Part shown: positions 1 through 7,825 of the stretch, one piece after another
How positions within the stretch are numbered: the first letter of the stretch is position 1
How the letters are laid out: each line of letters opens with the position of its first letter
DNA from: Butyrivibrio sp. XPD2006
GTDB taxonomy: Bacteria; Bacillota; Clostridia; Lachnospirales; Lachnospiraceae
Assembly (NCBI RefSeq): GCF_000420865.1
Contig: NZ_ATVT01000001.1
Span: 62,001 to 126,000 of the forward strand
Reading direction: 5' to 3'
Length of the DNA: 64,000 nucleotides
Notes under the pieces: generated by a model
Seen by the model: only the letters and a program-made list of their open reading frames with translations
Told to the model about the DNA's origin: nothing
Database searches by the model: none
Translations under genes and position numbers: made by a program

Positions 1-845
1 CAATATTAGTAATTGCTGCTCTTATCATTCTTGGTAACTCTTTATATACAGTTCACCAGAAGGAATATGTAGCAGTAAGGCAGTTCGGTAAGATCGTCAA
101 AGTTGAATCCGATCCCGGACTTAAGATGATAACACCTTTTGTACAGACAACCCAGCGCATCAGTGCAGCAACCAAGATTTACGATATTCCTGCATCCGAT
201 GTAATTACTAAGGACAAAAAGTCCATGATCACAGATACATATGTACTTTGGAAGGTTGTTGATCCCATCAAGTATATTCAGTCACTTAATGCACTTGATG
301 CAAGAGCCCAGGAGAGAATTGAGGCAGCAGTTTACAACGCTACCAAGACAGCAATCTCATCTATGACACAGGACGAAGTTATCGAGTCAAGAGGAGAGGT
401 CCTTACAAAACTCATAACAAATGATGCCAATTCAGATATGTCAGGATACGGAATCGAGATCGTAAAGGCAGAGATCAAGGCACTTGACCTTCCCGATGAC
501 AACAGGGCAGCAGTATACGAGAGAATGATCTCGGAGCGTAACAACATCGCAGCTTCTTATCAGGCTGAAGGTGCAGCTGAGGCTCAGAAGATCAAGAACG
601 AGACAGACAAGAAGGTTGCAATCTTAAAGGCTGATGCTGAGAAGTCAGCTGCCAAGCTCTCCGGTGAAGGAGAAGCAGAGTACATGAGAACTCTTTCAGA
701 GGCGTACAACACTCCTGAGAAGTCAGAGTTCTACAACTATGTAAGATCACTTGATGCATTTAAGGAGTCACTCGGAAAGGGTGAGAAGACAATCATTCTC
801 GATAGAAACTCTGAACTTGCAAGAATGTTCTATATGAATCACTGA
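1..845 (+). CDS. hflC: HflC-like SPFH-domain membrane protein, 5' end cut by the window
   Basis: The open frame runs from the window edge (first full codon at 3) to the TGA at 843-845. The visible N-terminus is the end of a hydrophobic anchor, followed by the YTVHQKEYVAVRQFGK region typical of HflC, where band-7/SPFH proteins begin. The central part is an SPFH domain and the Ala/Glu/Lys-rich stretch at 550-680 is the usual helical coiled coil. HflC normally pairs with HflK in a membrane complex that modulates the FtsH protease; hflK would lie upstream, outside the window. The true start is not visible. No T-rich terminator serves this strand; the hairpin at 864-892 points the other way. The SPFH assignment is sure; HflC rather than another SPFH protein is likely. 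Confidence 0.88.
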   Translation, partial: ILVIAALIILGNSLYTVHQKEYVAVRQFGKIVKVESDPGLKMITPFVQTTQRISAATKIYDIPASDVITKDKKSMITDTYVLWKVVDPIKYIQSLNALDARAQERIEAAVYNATKTAISSMTQDEVIESRGEVLTKLITNDANSDMSGYGIEIVKAEIKALDLPDDNRAAVYERMISERNNIAASYQAEGAAEAQKIKNETDKKVAILKADAEKSAAKLSGEGEAEYMRTLSEAYNTPEKSEFYNYVRSLDAFKESLGKGEKTIILDRNSELARMFYMNH

Positions 846-854
846 TAATTGACA

Positions 855-892
855 ATAAAAAAGCAGGGGCTGTTGTTTTACAACAGTCCCTG
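855..892 (-). terminator. Intrinsic terminator of aroA, overlapping its stop codon
   Basis: A 13-bp stem (864-876 with 880-892, one G.U pair) has a 3-nt loop that contains the aroA stop codon. On the minus strand it is followed by a TTTTTTATT tract. The last codons of aroA therefore form one arm of the terminator. On the plus strand there is no U-tract. Confidence 0.85.
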
Positions 893-2206
893 TAAGTCTT
901 TAAAGAAGGTCGGATAAGAAATGCCGACGCATTCATCATCCAAAATTCTGGTGGTGCCTTCAGCTGCAAGAGCTGCAACTGCAAAACTCATGGCAATCCT
1001 GTGATCGCTGTAGCAGTTTATATCGGCTCCTTTAAGGGGCTTGCCACCATGGATTATCATTCCGTCATCTGTGGCTTCGAGGTCACATCCCATACTCTTA
1101 AGTCCCCTTACCACAGCAGCTATCCTGTTTGACTCTTTAACTTTCAGTTCGGCAGCATCTTTTATAATGGTATCGAAGTTACTGGTAGCAGCAAGAACTG
1201 CAACTACTGGAAGTTCATCTATCATAGTCGGTATTTCTTTTCCGCTGATGATGAACTGATTATTCTCATTGCCGTGAAGCTCAGAGTACTTGACCAGAAT
1301 ATCGGCCTTGGGTTCTGAGGACTCATCAACATTAAGAAGAGTTATATCTGCGCCCATCTGGTTAAGAACGTTTAAAATGCCAGCTCTTGTTTTATTGATT
1401 CCTACATTTCTGATAAGAACTTCTGAGCCCGGAACCATTAGAGCAGCTACAATAAAGTATGCAGCGGAAGAGATGTCTCCCGGTACGTTTACTTTACGCC
1501 CTATAAGAGGCGTTCCGGGATGAAGAATTGCTACAGCACTGCCGTCTCGTGCAAGCTCATTGTGTATATCAGCGCCAAAAGAGGCCAGCATAATCTCGGT
1601 ATGGTTTCTTGAAAGAGCGGGCTCGTAAACCACGCTGTCGCCCTCAGCGTAAAGTCCTGCAAGCATGATGCAGGATTTAACCTGAGCCGAAGCAACCGGG
1701 CTGTGATAGTTTATGCCGCGAAGCTTCCTTCCTCCGGTAAAGCGAAGAGGAGCACAGCCGTTTCCCATAACTGAAACGACATCAGCGCCCATGCTTGTCA
1801 GAGGCTTCATTATTCTGCCCATAGGTCTTTTCTCTATGGACATATCTCCGGTGATAACACTGTCAAAGGGCTGTGCTGCCAGAATTCCGGACATTAGTCT
1901 TGTTGTTGTTCCGCTGTTTCCTGTATAGAGTGTGGAATCAGGCGCCTTAAAGCCATGAAGGCCCTTGCCGTGTACGGTTATTGTGGGAACCCCATGGGTG
2001 GGTCTTACTGTATGCTCAATTTCCACACCGAGCTTTTTGAAACAATCGATTGTAGAGAGGCAGTCAGCGCTTTCAAGAAAGCCGGTAACCTCAGTAGTAC
2101 CCTTGGCCAGAGCGCCGAACATGATGCTCCTGTGGGATATGGATTTGTCCCCGGGAACAAAAATATCACCCTTTAGGGGTTTTGCTGCTTTATCAAGTGC
2201 TATCAT
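878..2206 (-). CDS. aroA: 3-phosphoshikimate 1-carboxyvinyltransferase (EPSP synthase)
   Basis: This enzyme transfers enolpyruvate from PEP to shikimate-3-phosphate, the sixth step of chorismate synthesis, in the cytoplasm. Family signatures are visible: GDKSISHR near the N-terminus (PEP/S3P binding), GNSGTTTRL, KRPMGR and a C-terminal SDHRIAMSFAVAAL. I place the start at 2206 (ATG, MIALDKAAKPL) because GGAG lies about 9 nt upstream and the protein is then 442 residues, the normal family length. A longer open frame reaches 2302 but would run into tyrA. It is the second gene of a tyrA-aroA operon with a 28-nt gap, so two aromatic amino acid steps are co-transcribed. Confidence 0.96.
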   Translation of the reverse strand: MIALDKAAKPLKGDIFVPGDKSISHRSIMFGALAKGTTEVTGFLESADCLSTIDCFKKLGVEIEHTVRPTHGVPTITVHGKGLHGFKAPDSTLYTGNSGTTTRLMSGILAAQPFDSVITGDMSIEKRPMGRIMKPLTSMGADVVSVMGNGCAPLRFTGGRKLRGINYHSPVASAQVKSCIMLAGLYAEGDSVVYEPALSRNHTEIMLASFGADIHNELARDGSAVAILHPGTPLIGRKVNVPGDISSAAYFIVAALMVPGSEVLIRNVGINKTRAGILNVLNQMGADITLLNVDESSEPKADILVKYSELHGNENNQFIISGKEIPTMIDELPVVAVLAATSNFDTIIKDAAELKVKESNRIAAVVRGLKSMGCDLEATDDGMIIHGGKPLKGADINCYSDHRIAMSFAVAALAAEGTTRILDDECVGISYPTFFKDLQGLL

Positions 2207-2234
2207 AGTCTGTTTTCTCCGTGCGTAGACGCGT

Positions 2235-3332
2235 TTACTTGGTGTAAATGGTGTAGTTGTTGTCGGTAAGTATTTCCTGGGCTTTACTAAGGCCCGCTTC
2301 ATCGTGGAACTCTATGCGAAGAGTACCGCGTTCATATTCTCTGTTGTGTACGATACCGATGTTCTTGATGTTGATGTTGTTATCGGACAAAAGAGTAGCA
2401 ACCCGGGCAAGATTACCGGGTTTGTCGTCGATTTCCACCTTGATACGATATACCTTCTTGATAGGGCCTGAAGAGAGATCGCTGAAGGACTCTCTGTATT
2501 CCCTCGCCGAAGTAAAGAAATCAAGGATCTTGTCCTCGTCCTTCTCGTCTATAGCCAGTTTGATATCGCAAAGAGCATCAATATAACTTGAAAGGAGAGC
2601 TGAGATATTCTCCTTGTTGGTGGTGCAGATCTGATTCCACATGATGGGCGAGGAAGAAGATATTCTGGTTATATCCTTAAATCCTCCGGCAGCTATTGTC
2701 TTGAGAAGATGATCTTCTGTGTCATTGTCCTTGACAAGATTTACAAGAGAAGCTGAGATTACATGCGGAACGTGACTTATGGCCGCTGTTGCGTAGTCGT
2801 GCTGAAGATATGGAACAACAAGCGGAATGGCACCGATTGCCTTTACAAGTTCTACATAGTCTTCAAGTCTCTTGTCATCGGTTTTATCTGTTTTGGTAAG
2901 AATATAGTATGCGTTTTCCAGGAGTTTGGCCTTGGAATTGCCATAGCCTATCCTCTCGGTACCGGCCATGGGATGTCCGCCGATAAACTGATCTTCCAGC
3001 GAAAGCTCTTTTACCTTCTCATGAATACTGGTCTTGACGCTGCCAATATCAGTAATGGTGGTCTTAGGGTCAATATATGGCAAAAGAGATTCAAGATTCC
3101 AGTTATTAACTTCAACAGGTGCACACAGAAAGATGTAATCACAAGAGCGGAAGTCCTCCCCGATGGCGTCGAGTGGCAGATCTACGATGCCGTCCTCGTA
3201 AGCTGCATCCACAGTGGCTCTGTGGGGAGTATATGCGATGATCCTGGATTCAGGGGAAACAGCCTTGATGGCACGGGCAATGGATCCTCCGATAAGGCCG
3301 AGTCCTATAAATCCATAGGTCTTAAAGTCCAT
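2235..3332 (-). CDS. tyrA: Prephenate dehydrogenase with C-terminal ACT domain
   Basis: TyrA oxidatively decarboxylates prephenate to 4-hydroxyphenylpyruvate, committing chorismate to tyrosine. The N-terminal GLGLIGGSIARAI (residues about 10-22) is the NAD(P)-binding Rossmann loop. GSVKTSIHEKV and GGHPMAGTERIGYG are the conserved prephenate dehydrogenase blocks. The last 65 or so residues (IKVEIDDKPGNLARVATLL) form an ACT domain, which usually gives tyrosine feedback inhibition. An AGGAGG site precedes the ATG at 3332, and a TTGATT-17-TATAGT promoter lies at 3373-3401 on this strand. It is the first gene of the tyrA-aroA operon and diverges from the EF-G-like gene. Confidence 0.95.
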   Translation of the reverse strand: MDFKTYGFIGLGLIGGSIARAIKAVSPESRIIAYTPHRATVDAAYEDGIVDLPLDAIGEDFRSCDYIFLCAPVEVNNWNLESLLPYIDPKTTITDIGSVKTSIHEKVKELSLEDQFIGGHPMAGTERIGYGNSKAKLLENAYYILTKTDKTDDKRLEDYVELVKAIGAIPLVVPYLQHDYATAAISHVPHVISASLVNLVKDNDTEDHLLKTIAAGGFKDITRISSSSPIMWNQICTTNKENISALLSSYIDALCDIKLAIDEKDEDKILDFFTSAREYRESFSDLSSGPIKKVYRIKVEIDDKPGNLARVATLLSDNNINIKNIGIVHNREYERGTLRIEFHDEAGLSKAQEILTDNNYTIYTK

Positions 3333-3372
3333 GAAAAAAAGTCCTCCTATTTATATGGAAAGTTCGCTTCTC

Positions 3373-3401
3373 ACTATATCACTTTAAAGCGAGAAAATCA
3401 A
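3373..3401 (-). promoter_or_regulatory. Sigma-A-type promoter for tyrA-aroA
   Basis: On the minus strand TTGATT (3401-3396), a 17-nt spacer and TATAGT (3378-3373) match the housekeeping consensus. The spacer contains CTTTAAAG, a small palindrome that also occurs within the larger dyad at 31733. Confidence 0.6.
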
Positions 3402-3440
3402 CTCAATTATATTTGTGCAAAACCACCTATTATACTTGTT

Positions 3441-3472
3441 TTGACAACACTTTTTTAGTAAAATGGTTATAT
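3441..3472 (+). promoter_or_regulatory. Probable promoter for the EF-G-like gene
   Basis: A perfect -35 TTGACA (3441-3446) is followed after 18-20 nt by the AT-rich GGTTATAT. The -10 hexamer is poor and its register uncertain. The start codon is about 70 nt downstream. Confidence 0.4.
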
Positions 3473-3540
3473 GATTTTCTTGGGGACCTGTATCATATCT
3501 CATACATTTTACCCAAAATATCCAGACTGGAGGATTAGAT

Positions 3541-5631
3541 ATGAACGTTTACACTACTGACAAGATTCGTAACGTGGTGCTGTTGGGGCATGGCGGTGCA
3601 GGTAAGACCACACTTGCAGAAGCAATGGCTTATCTTGCAGGAATCACTTCCCGTATGGGAAAGGTTGAGGACGGAAACACCTTAAGCGACTTTGATAAGG
3701 AAGAGCAGAAGAGACATTTTTCTATCAGCACAACAACCATTCCTCTGGAGTGGGACGGACACAAGATCAATTTGCTGGATACTCCCGGATTCTTTGATTT
3801 TGTAGGTGAAGTTGAAGAGGCAATCAGCGTTGCGGACGCAGCTATCATCGTTGTTTCAGGTAAGGCCGGAATCGAAGTTGGAACAGAGAGAGCATGGGAC
3901 CTTTGCGAGAAGTATAAGATTCCGCGTATGTTCTTTGTAGCAGATATGGATATCGACGATGTTTCTTACAGACAGGTTGTTCAGGACCTCACTGATAAGT
4001 ACGGCAAGAAGATGGCTCCGTTCAATCTTCCTATCCGTGAGAACGAGAAATTTGTCGGATATGTTAACGTAATACAGGAAAAGGGCTTCAGATGGGAAGG
4101 CAAAGAAGTTGTTGAGTGCCCGGTTCCCGAGTACAACGAAGCTAACCTCAAGCTCTTCAGAGATACTCTTATTGAGACAGTAGCAGAAACCTCTGAGGAA
4201 TTCATGGACAGATACTTCAACGGTGATACATTCTCAGAGGCTGAGATCAGAGCCGCTGCAAGAAGTAACGTTTGTGACGGATCTATTGTTCCTATCGAGA
4301 TGGGATCCTCCACACTCTGCCAGGGTATTTATACAGTCCTTGATGATATTGTTAAGTACATGCCAAGTCCTGAGAACCGTAAGATGGCCGGCATTAATAC
4401 AAATACTAATGAGATCTTCGAAGCTGATTTCGACTTCAGTAAGCCTAAGACAGCCTTCGTATTCAAGACCATGATCGATCCTTTCATCGGTAAGTACTCA
4501 CTTATCAAGGTTCGTTCAGGTGTCCTTAAGCCTGATGATCAGATGTTCATCGCAAGTAAGGACGTAGATGTTAAGCTCGGTAAGCTCTATGTACTCCAGG
4601 GCAACAAGGCAACTGAAGTTTCAGAGCTTCACGCAGGTGACCTCGGAGCTCTCCAGAAGCTTGATATTGCAACGGGTGATACTCTTTCTACCAAGGCTAA
4701 TCCTGTTCAGTACGCTAAGATGGATATTTCACAGCCTTACACATACATGAGATACCACGCTCAGAATAAGGCTGATATCGACAAGATCGCACAGTCACTG
4801 GCTAAGCTCTCAGCTGAGGATCAGACACTTAAGGTTGTAAACGATGCTGAGAATCGTCAGACACTCCTTTATGGAATGGGCGATATGCACCTTGAGGTTG
4901 TTCAGTCCAAGCTGGCTAACGTATACAAGGTTAATATCGATCTTACCAAGCCTAAGGTTGCTTTCAGAGAGACTATCCGCAAGAATTCTGACGTTGAGTA
5001 CAAGTACAAGAAGCAGACCGGTGGTCACGGACAGTACGGACACGTTAAGATGCGCTTCGAGCCATCAGGCGATCCGCTTACACCTTATGTATTCGAGCAG
5101 GAAGTTGTTGGTGGAGCAGTTCCCAAGAACTACTTCCCGGCAGTAGAAAAGGGTCTTGCAGAGTCTGTTCAGAGAGGCCCTTTGGCAGCTTATCCTGTAG
5201 TGGGCGTTAAGGCTGTTCTTTACGACGGATCATATCACCCTGTAGACTCATCCGAAATGGCATTCAAGGTTGCAGCATCAGGTGCCTTCAAGAAGGGCTT
5301 CATGGAAGCATCACCTGTTCTCCTTGAGCCTATTGTTTCACTCAAGGTTACAGTACCTGACAGCTTCACCGGCGATGTTATGGGTGATCTCAACAAGAGA
5401 AGAGGAAGGGTTCTCGGAATGAATCCTTCACTTACAGGCAAGCAGGTTATCGAGGCTGAGGTTCCCATGATGGAACTTTACGGATACTGCACACAGCTCC
5501 GTTCAATGACCGGTGGCGCAGGCGATTTCGAGTATGAATTTGCAAGATATGAGCAGGCTCCTTCAGATGTTCAGGCCAAGGAAGTTGCCGACAGAGCAGA
5601 TAAGGTTGCAGCCGCAAACTCAGAAGAATAA
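3541..5631 (+). CDS. EF-G-like translation GTPase (EF-G2/TetM-like paralogue) with altered G motifs
   Basis: The full-length 696-residue protein has EF-G domain order: GTPase (1 to about 270), beta-barrel domain II, then domains III, IV and V. G1 is intact (GHGGAGKTT, residues 17-25). G3 reads DTPGF (80-84), so the position of the catalytic histidine of canonical EF-G (DTPGH) is a phenylalanine. G4 reads ADMD (134-137) instead of NKMD. Domain IV carries the TGGHGQYGHV block. Canonical EF-G is normally in the str operon with rpsL/rpsG and tufA; this solitary gene with its own terminator is more likely a paralogue. Loss of the histidine suggests weak or altered ribosome-stimulated GTP hydrolysis, as reported for some EF-G2 proteins. 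The exact role is unknown. Confidence 0.85.
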   Translation: MNVYTTDKIRNVVLLGHGGAGKTTLAEAMAYLAGITSRMGKVEDGNTLSDFDKEEQKRHFSISTTTIPLEWDGHKINLLDTPGFFDFVGEVEEAISVADAAIIVVSGKAGIEVGTERAWDLCEKYKIPRMFFVADMDIDDVSYRQVVQDLTDKYGKKMAPFNLPIRENEKFVGYVNVIQEKGFRWEGKEVVECPVPEYNEANLKLFRDTLIETVAETSEEFMDRYFNGDTFSEAEIRAAARSNVCDGSIVPIEMGSSTLCQGIYTVLDDIVKYMPSPENRKMAGINTNTNEIFEADFDFSKPKTAFVFKTMIDPFIGKYSLIKVRSGVLKPDDQMFIASKDVDVKLGKLYVLQGNKATEVSELHAGDLGALQKLDIATGDTLSTKANPVQYAKMDISQPYTYMRYHAQNKADIDKIAQSLAKLSAEDQTLKVVNDAENRQTLLYGMGDMHLEVVQSKLANVYKVNIDLTKPKVAFRETIRKNSDVEYKYKKQTGGHGQYGHVKMRFEPSGDPLTPYVFEQEVVGGAVPKNYFPAVEKGLAESVQRGPLAAYPVVGVKAVLYDGSYHPVDSSEMAFKVAASGAFKKGFMEASPVLLEPIVSLKVTVPDSFTGDVMGDLNKRRGRVLGMNPSLTGKQVIEAEVPMMELYGYCTQLRSMTGGAGDFEYEFARYEQAPSDVQAKEVADRADKVAAANSEE

Positions 5632-5658
5632 AGAATTCAAAATTTCACAGTAACAACA

Positions 5659-5692
5659 AGACTCCTTCGGATTCCGGAGGAGTCTTTTCTTA
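5659..5692 (+). terminator. Intrinsic terminator after the EF-G-like gene
   Basis: A 12-bp stem (5659-5670 with 5674-5685, one G.U pair) has a 3-nt loop and is followed by TTTTCTT. Confidence 0.9.
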
Positions 5693-5730
5693 ATTTAATA
5701 ATAGTTTTATGAAAAAATATACGGTTTTGT

Positions 5731-5736
5731 GATAAT
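5731..5736 (+). promoter_or_regulatory. Extended -10 box very close to the EAL gene start
   Basis: GATAAT at 5731-5736 is preceded by TGT, an extended -10. The predicted start of transcription is about 5743, only 2-3 nt before the ATG at 5745. There is no convincing -35 box and no Shine-Dalgarno sequence, so the mRNA may be almost leaderless. Confidence 0.45.
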
Positions 5737-5744
5737 ATTATTAC

Positions 5745-7694
5745 ATGCAAATGAGTTCAATGATTATTTACAACTCCATAGGCGAATACGCAAGCCTGCT
5801 GATAGCAGGTTTACTTTTGTTTGTCATGCTGTATACAAAGCCTAAGAAGTCTTATGTTTACAGATACATCTTCCTGGGCAATATATGGGCAATCTTTGCA
5901 ATAATTATTCAGATAATAATCCTTCACATGGCAAGTGATCCGGGCGAGTCATTTAATAAAACGTTGTTTATGACATTGCTTATATTGTTCACATTGGCAT
6001 ACAATGGAGTTCTGTATTATATTTTTTCTTACGTGAACATGATGTCTATTCAAAGACGCAGGCAGCGCAGAGAATTTTTACTGATGTACACAGCACTTTC
6101 TGCTTGCTATATTATCGCACTTGTTGTGGATATAGCTGTCAGCGGACTCTATGAAATGACCCTCAATGGCATTGATATAGCACATTTTACAAGATTTTAC
6201 TGTATTGCGGGAATTTTGACATGTATCATCTGCTTCTATGCTTCGGTAACTAACAGATCCAATATCTCAAGGGTCATCTGGCACACAGTATGCATCATTG
6301 TTCCTGCTGAAATAATAATCTTATGCGCTCAGATTTACTGTATAAGCACCAATCATACAGTTTTTAGTGGACTGACCTATGTTCCGGTATTTACTCTGGC
6401 GTTTTTACTTTTCCACAATATTCCCTATGATGAGCAGAGTGGGTGTCAGAGTATAAATGCTTTGGACGAATTTTTGAAAAAGAATGCCGGACGGAAGAAA
6501 TTCTATCTTATGTATGCAGAATTCAGGATGCCTACAGCTGATAATTTCATTAATGAAAATGACGATGAGATTATGTATATAGGATTGAGTGCGTGCAGAG
6601 CAATAGAAAACATCAGTCCTATGATTACAATGTACAGACTTGAGAATGAGAAATTTGTAAACGTTATCAATTGCAGCGATGAAAATCAGGCCAGAAAATA
6701 TGCTGATCAGATCCGTGGCGTCTATGACGGCGTAAAAGCAGAACTTAAGGTTCCGTTCAATTACCTCATTATTGTGGAGGAGGTCATTTCTGAACTTGAC
6801 AGGCCGTTAAAAGTAAGAGAATTCAACGAATACATTTCCAAGAGATTCAAGGATCAGAACAGCAGTTATTATTATGTGGCAAAACCTGAAGATATGGACA
6901 GCTTTGCCAATGTTTACGATATTACAGTTGCTCTAAAGGATATCAGAAACAGACTCAATCTGGACGATGAGAGAGTACAGGTATACGCACAGCCGATTTA
7001 CAGCGTTGAGGAAGGAGCTTTCAAGGTTGCGGAAGCACTCATGAGACTTAAGGTCGGAGATAAAATGTATACTCCCGATATGTTCATTCCGATTGCGGAG
7101 AGTGGAGGATGTGTACATGCCCTGACCTGTATCATACTGAACAAGGTGTGCCGGGCTGTTGAGAGCCTTGAAGAATACTATGATTTTGATGCGATTTCAA
7201 TCAATGTTTCGTCAAAAGAGCTTTCTCACAAGACCATGTATCAGGATTATCTCGACATCATTGAGAGATATGATTTTGATGTATCAAAGATCAGGATGGA
7301 AATCACGGAAACGGCTATGTTTGAGAATTATGAACAGGCCAGCACCAACATGAAGATACTTAATCAGGCAGGAATACAGCTGTACCTGGACGACTTTGGT
7401 ACAGGTTATTCATCGCTTGAGAGGATAATGAACTGTCCTGTCAAGACCATTAAATTTGATAAATCTATTCTATATAAGTCATTGGATGACGACAGAATGG
7501 ATGATATCCTGTCCTACATGATAGAAGTTCTCAAGAAGAACGGCTTCATTACTCTGGTAGAAGGTGTAGAGGATGAATCCCAGAATCAGTATTCCGTTAA
7601 CAGGGGATTTGATTACATTCAGGGCTATCATTACGCAAAACCCGAGCCTATTGAGGAGCTCAAAAAGTACTTCAGCAGAAAGAACTCATTTTGA
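5745..7694 (+). CDS. Membrane-anchored c-di-GMP phosphodiesterase (EAL domain)
   Basis: The first 215 or so residues contain about seven hydrophobic segments, a multi-TM sensor-like region. Residues about 230-390 look like a degenerate GGDEF or spacer region; I see no GGDEF motif. Residues about 400-645 are an EAL domain. The catalytic residues are present: EALMR (E430), INVS, EITETA, DDFGTGYSS (D549, D550), the lysine in IKFDKS, and EGVED. It should therefore hydrolyse c-di-GMP to pGpG at the membrane. It is monocistronic, between two terminators. ATG codons at 5751 and 5760 are alternatives because no ribosome binding site decides. A GGDEF and a PilZ protein are encoded 13-16 kb away. Confidence 0.92.
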   Translation: MQMSSMIIYNSIGEYASLLIAGLLLFVMLYTKPKKSYVYRYIFLGNIWAIFAIIIQIIILHMASDPGESFNKTLFMTLLILFTLAYNGVLYYIFSYVNMMSIQRRRQRREFLLMYTALSACYIIALVVDIAVSGLYEMTLNGIDIAHFTRFYCIAGILTCIICFYASVTNRSNISRVIWHTVCIIVPAEIIILCAQIYCISTNHTVFSGLTYVPVFTLAFLLFHNIPYDEQSGCQSINALDEFLKKNAGRKKFYLMYAEFRMPTADNFINENDDEIMYIGLSACRAIENISPMITMYRLENEKFVNVINCSDENQARKYADQIRGVYDGVKAELKVPFNYLIIVEEVISELDRPLKVREFNEYISKRFKDQNSSYYYVAKPEDMDSFANVYDITVALKDIRNRLNLDDERVQVYAQPIYSVEEGAFKVAEALMRLKVGDKMYTPDMFIPIAESGGCVHALTCIILNKVCRAVESLEEYYDFDAISINVSSKELSHKTMYQDYLDIIERYDFDVSKIRMEITETAMFENYEQASTNMKILNQAGIQLYLDDFGTGYSSLERIMNCPVKTIKFDKSILYKSLDDDRMDDILSYMIEVLKKNGFITLVEGVEDESQNQYSVNRGFDYIQGYHYAKPEPIEELKKYFSRKNSF

Positions 7695-7711
7695 TCTAAT
7701 ACGTGATTCAG

Positions 7712-7745
7712 AGCGGTTTCCGTAAAGGGAGCCGCTTTTTCTTTT
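7712..7745 (+). terminator. Intrinsic terminator after the EAL gene
   Basis: A 10-bp stem (7712-7721 with 7727-7736, two G.U pairs) is followed by TTTTTCTTTT. Confidence 0.88.
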
Positions 7746-7760
7746 GCCATTATCGAAATC

Positions 7761-7789
7761 TTGACATGGATGGTATGATTGTATACAAT
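7761..7789 (+). promoter_or_regulatory. Sigma-A promoter of the citrate/isocitrate operon
   Basis: TTGACA (7761-7766), a 17-nt spacer and TACAAT (7784-7789) form a near-consensus promoter. The first start codon is 37 nt further on. The -10 box lies inside the dyad at 7773-7794. Confidence 0.85.
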
Positions 7790-7794
7790 TATAC
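7773..7794 (+). promoter_or_regulatory. Candidate GntR/FadR-type operator over the -10 box
   Basis: A 22-bp dyad reads GTAT-n-ATTGTATACAAT-n-ATAC; the 12-bp core is a perfect palindrome. GT-nnn-AC palindromes such as TTGTATACAA are typical sites of FadR-subfamily GntR proteins, and one is encoded in this operon (9272). The position over the -10 implies repression. Confidence 0.65.
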
Positions 7795-7825
7795 GCAAAG
7801 TACATTTTATGAAAGAGGTTTTGTT

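Noticed and set aside
2763-3458. 231-codon plus-strand frame antisense to tyrA
   Set aside because: Covers conserved tyrA motifs on the other strand and the tyrA promoter; no translation signals.
7703-7825. 41-codon N-terminal extension of the citrate synthase
   Set aside because: It would begin upstream of the promoter and within the previous terminator; the ATG at 7826 has a proper ribosome binding site.
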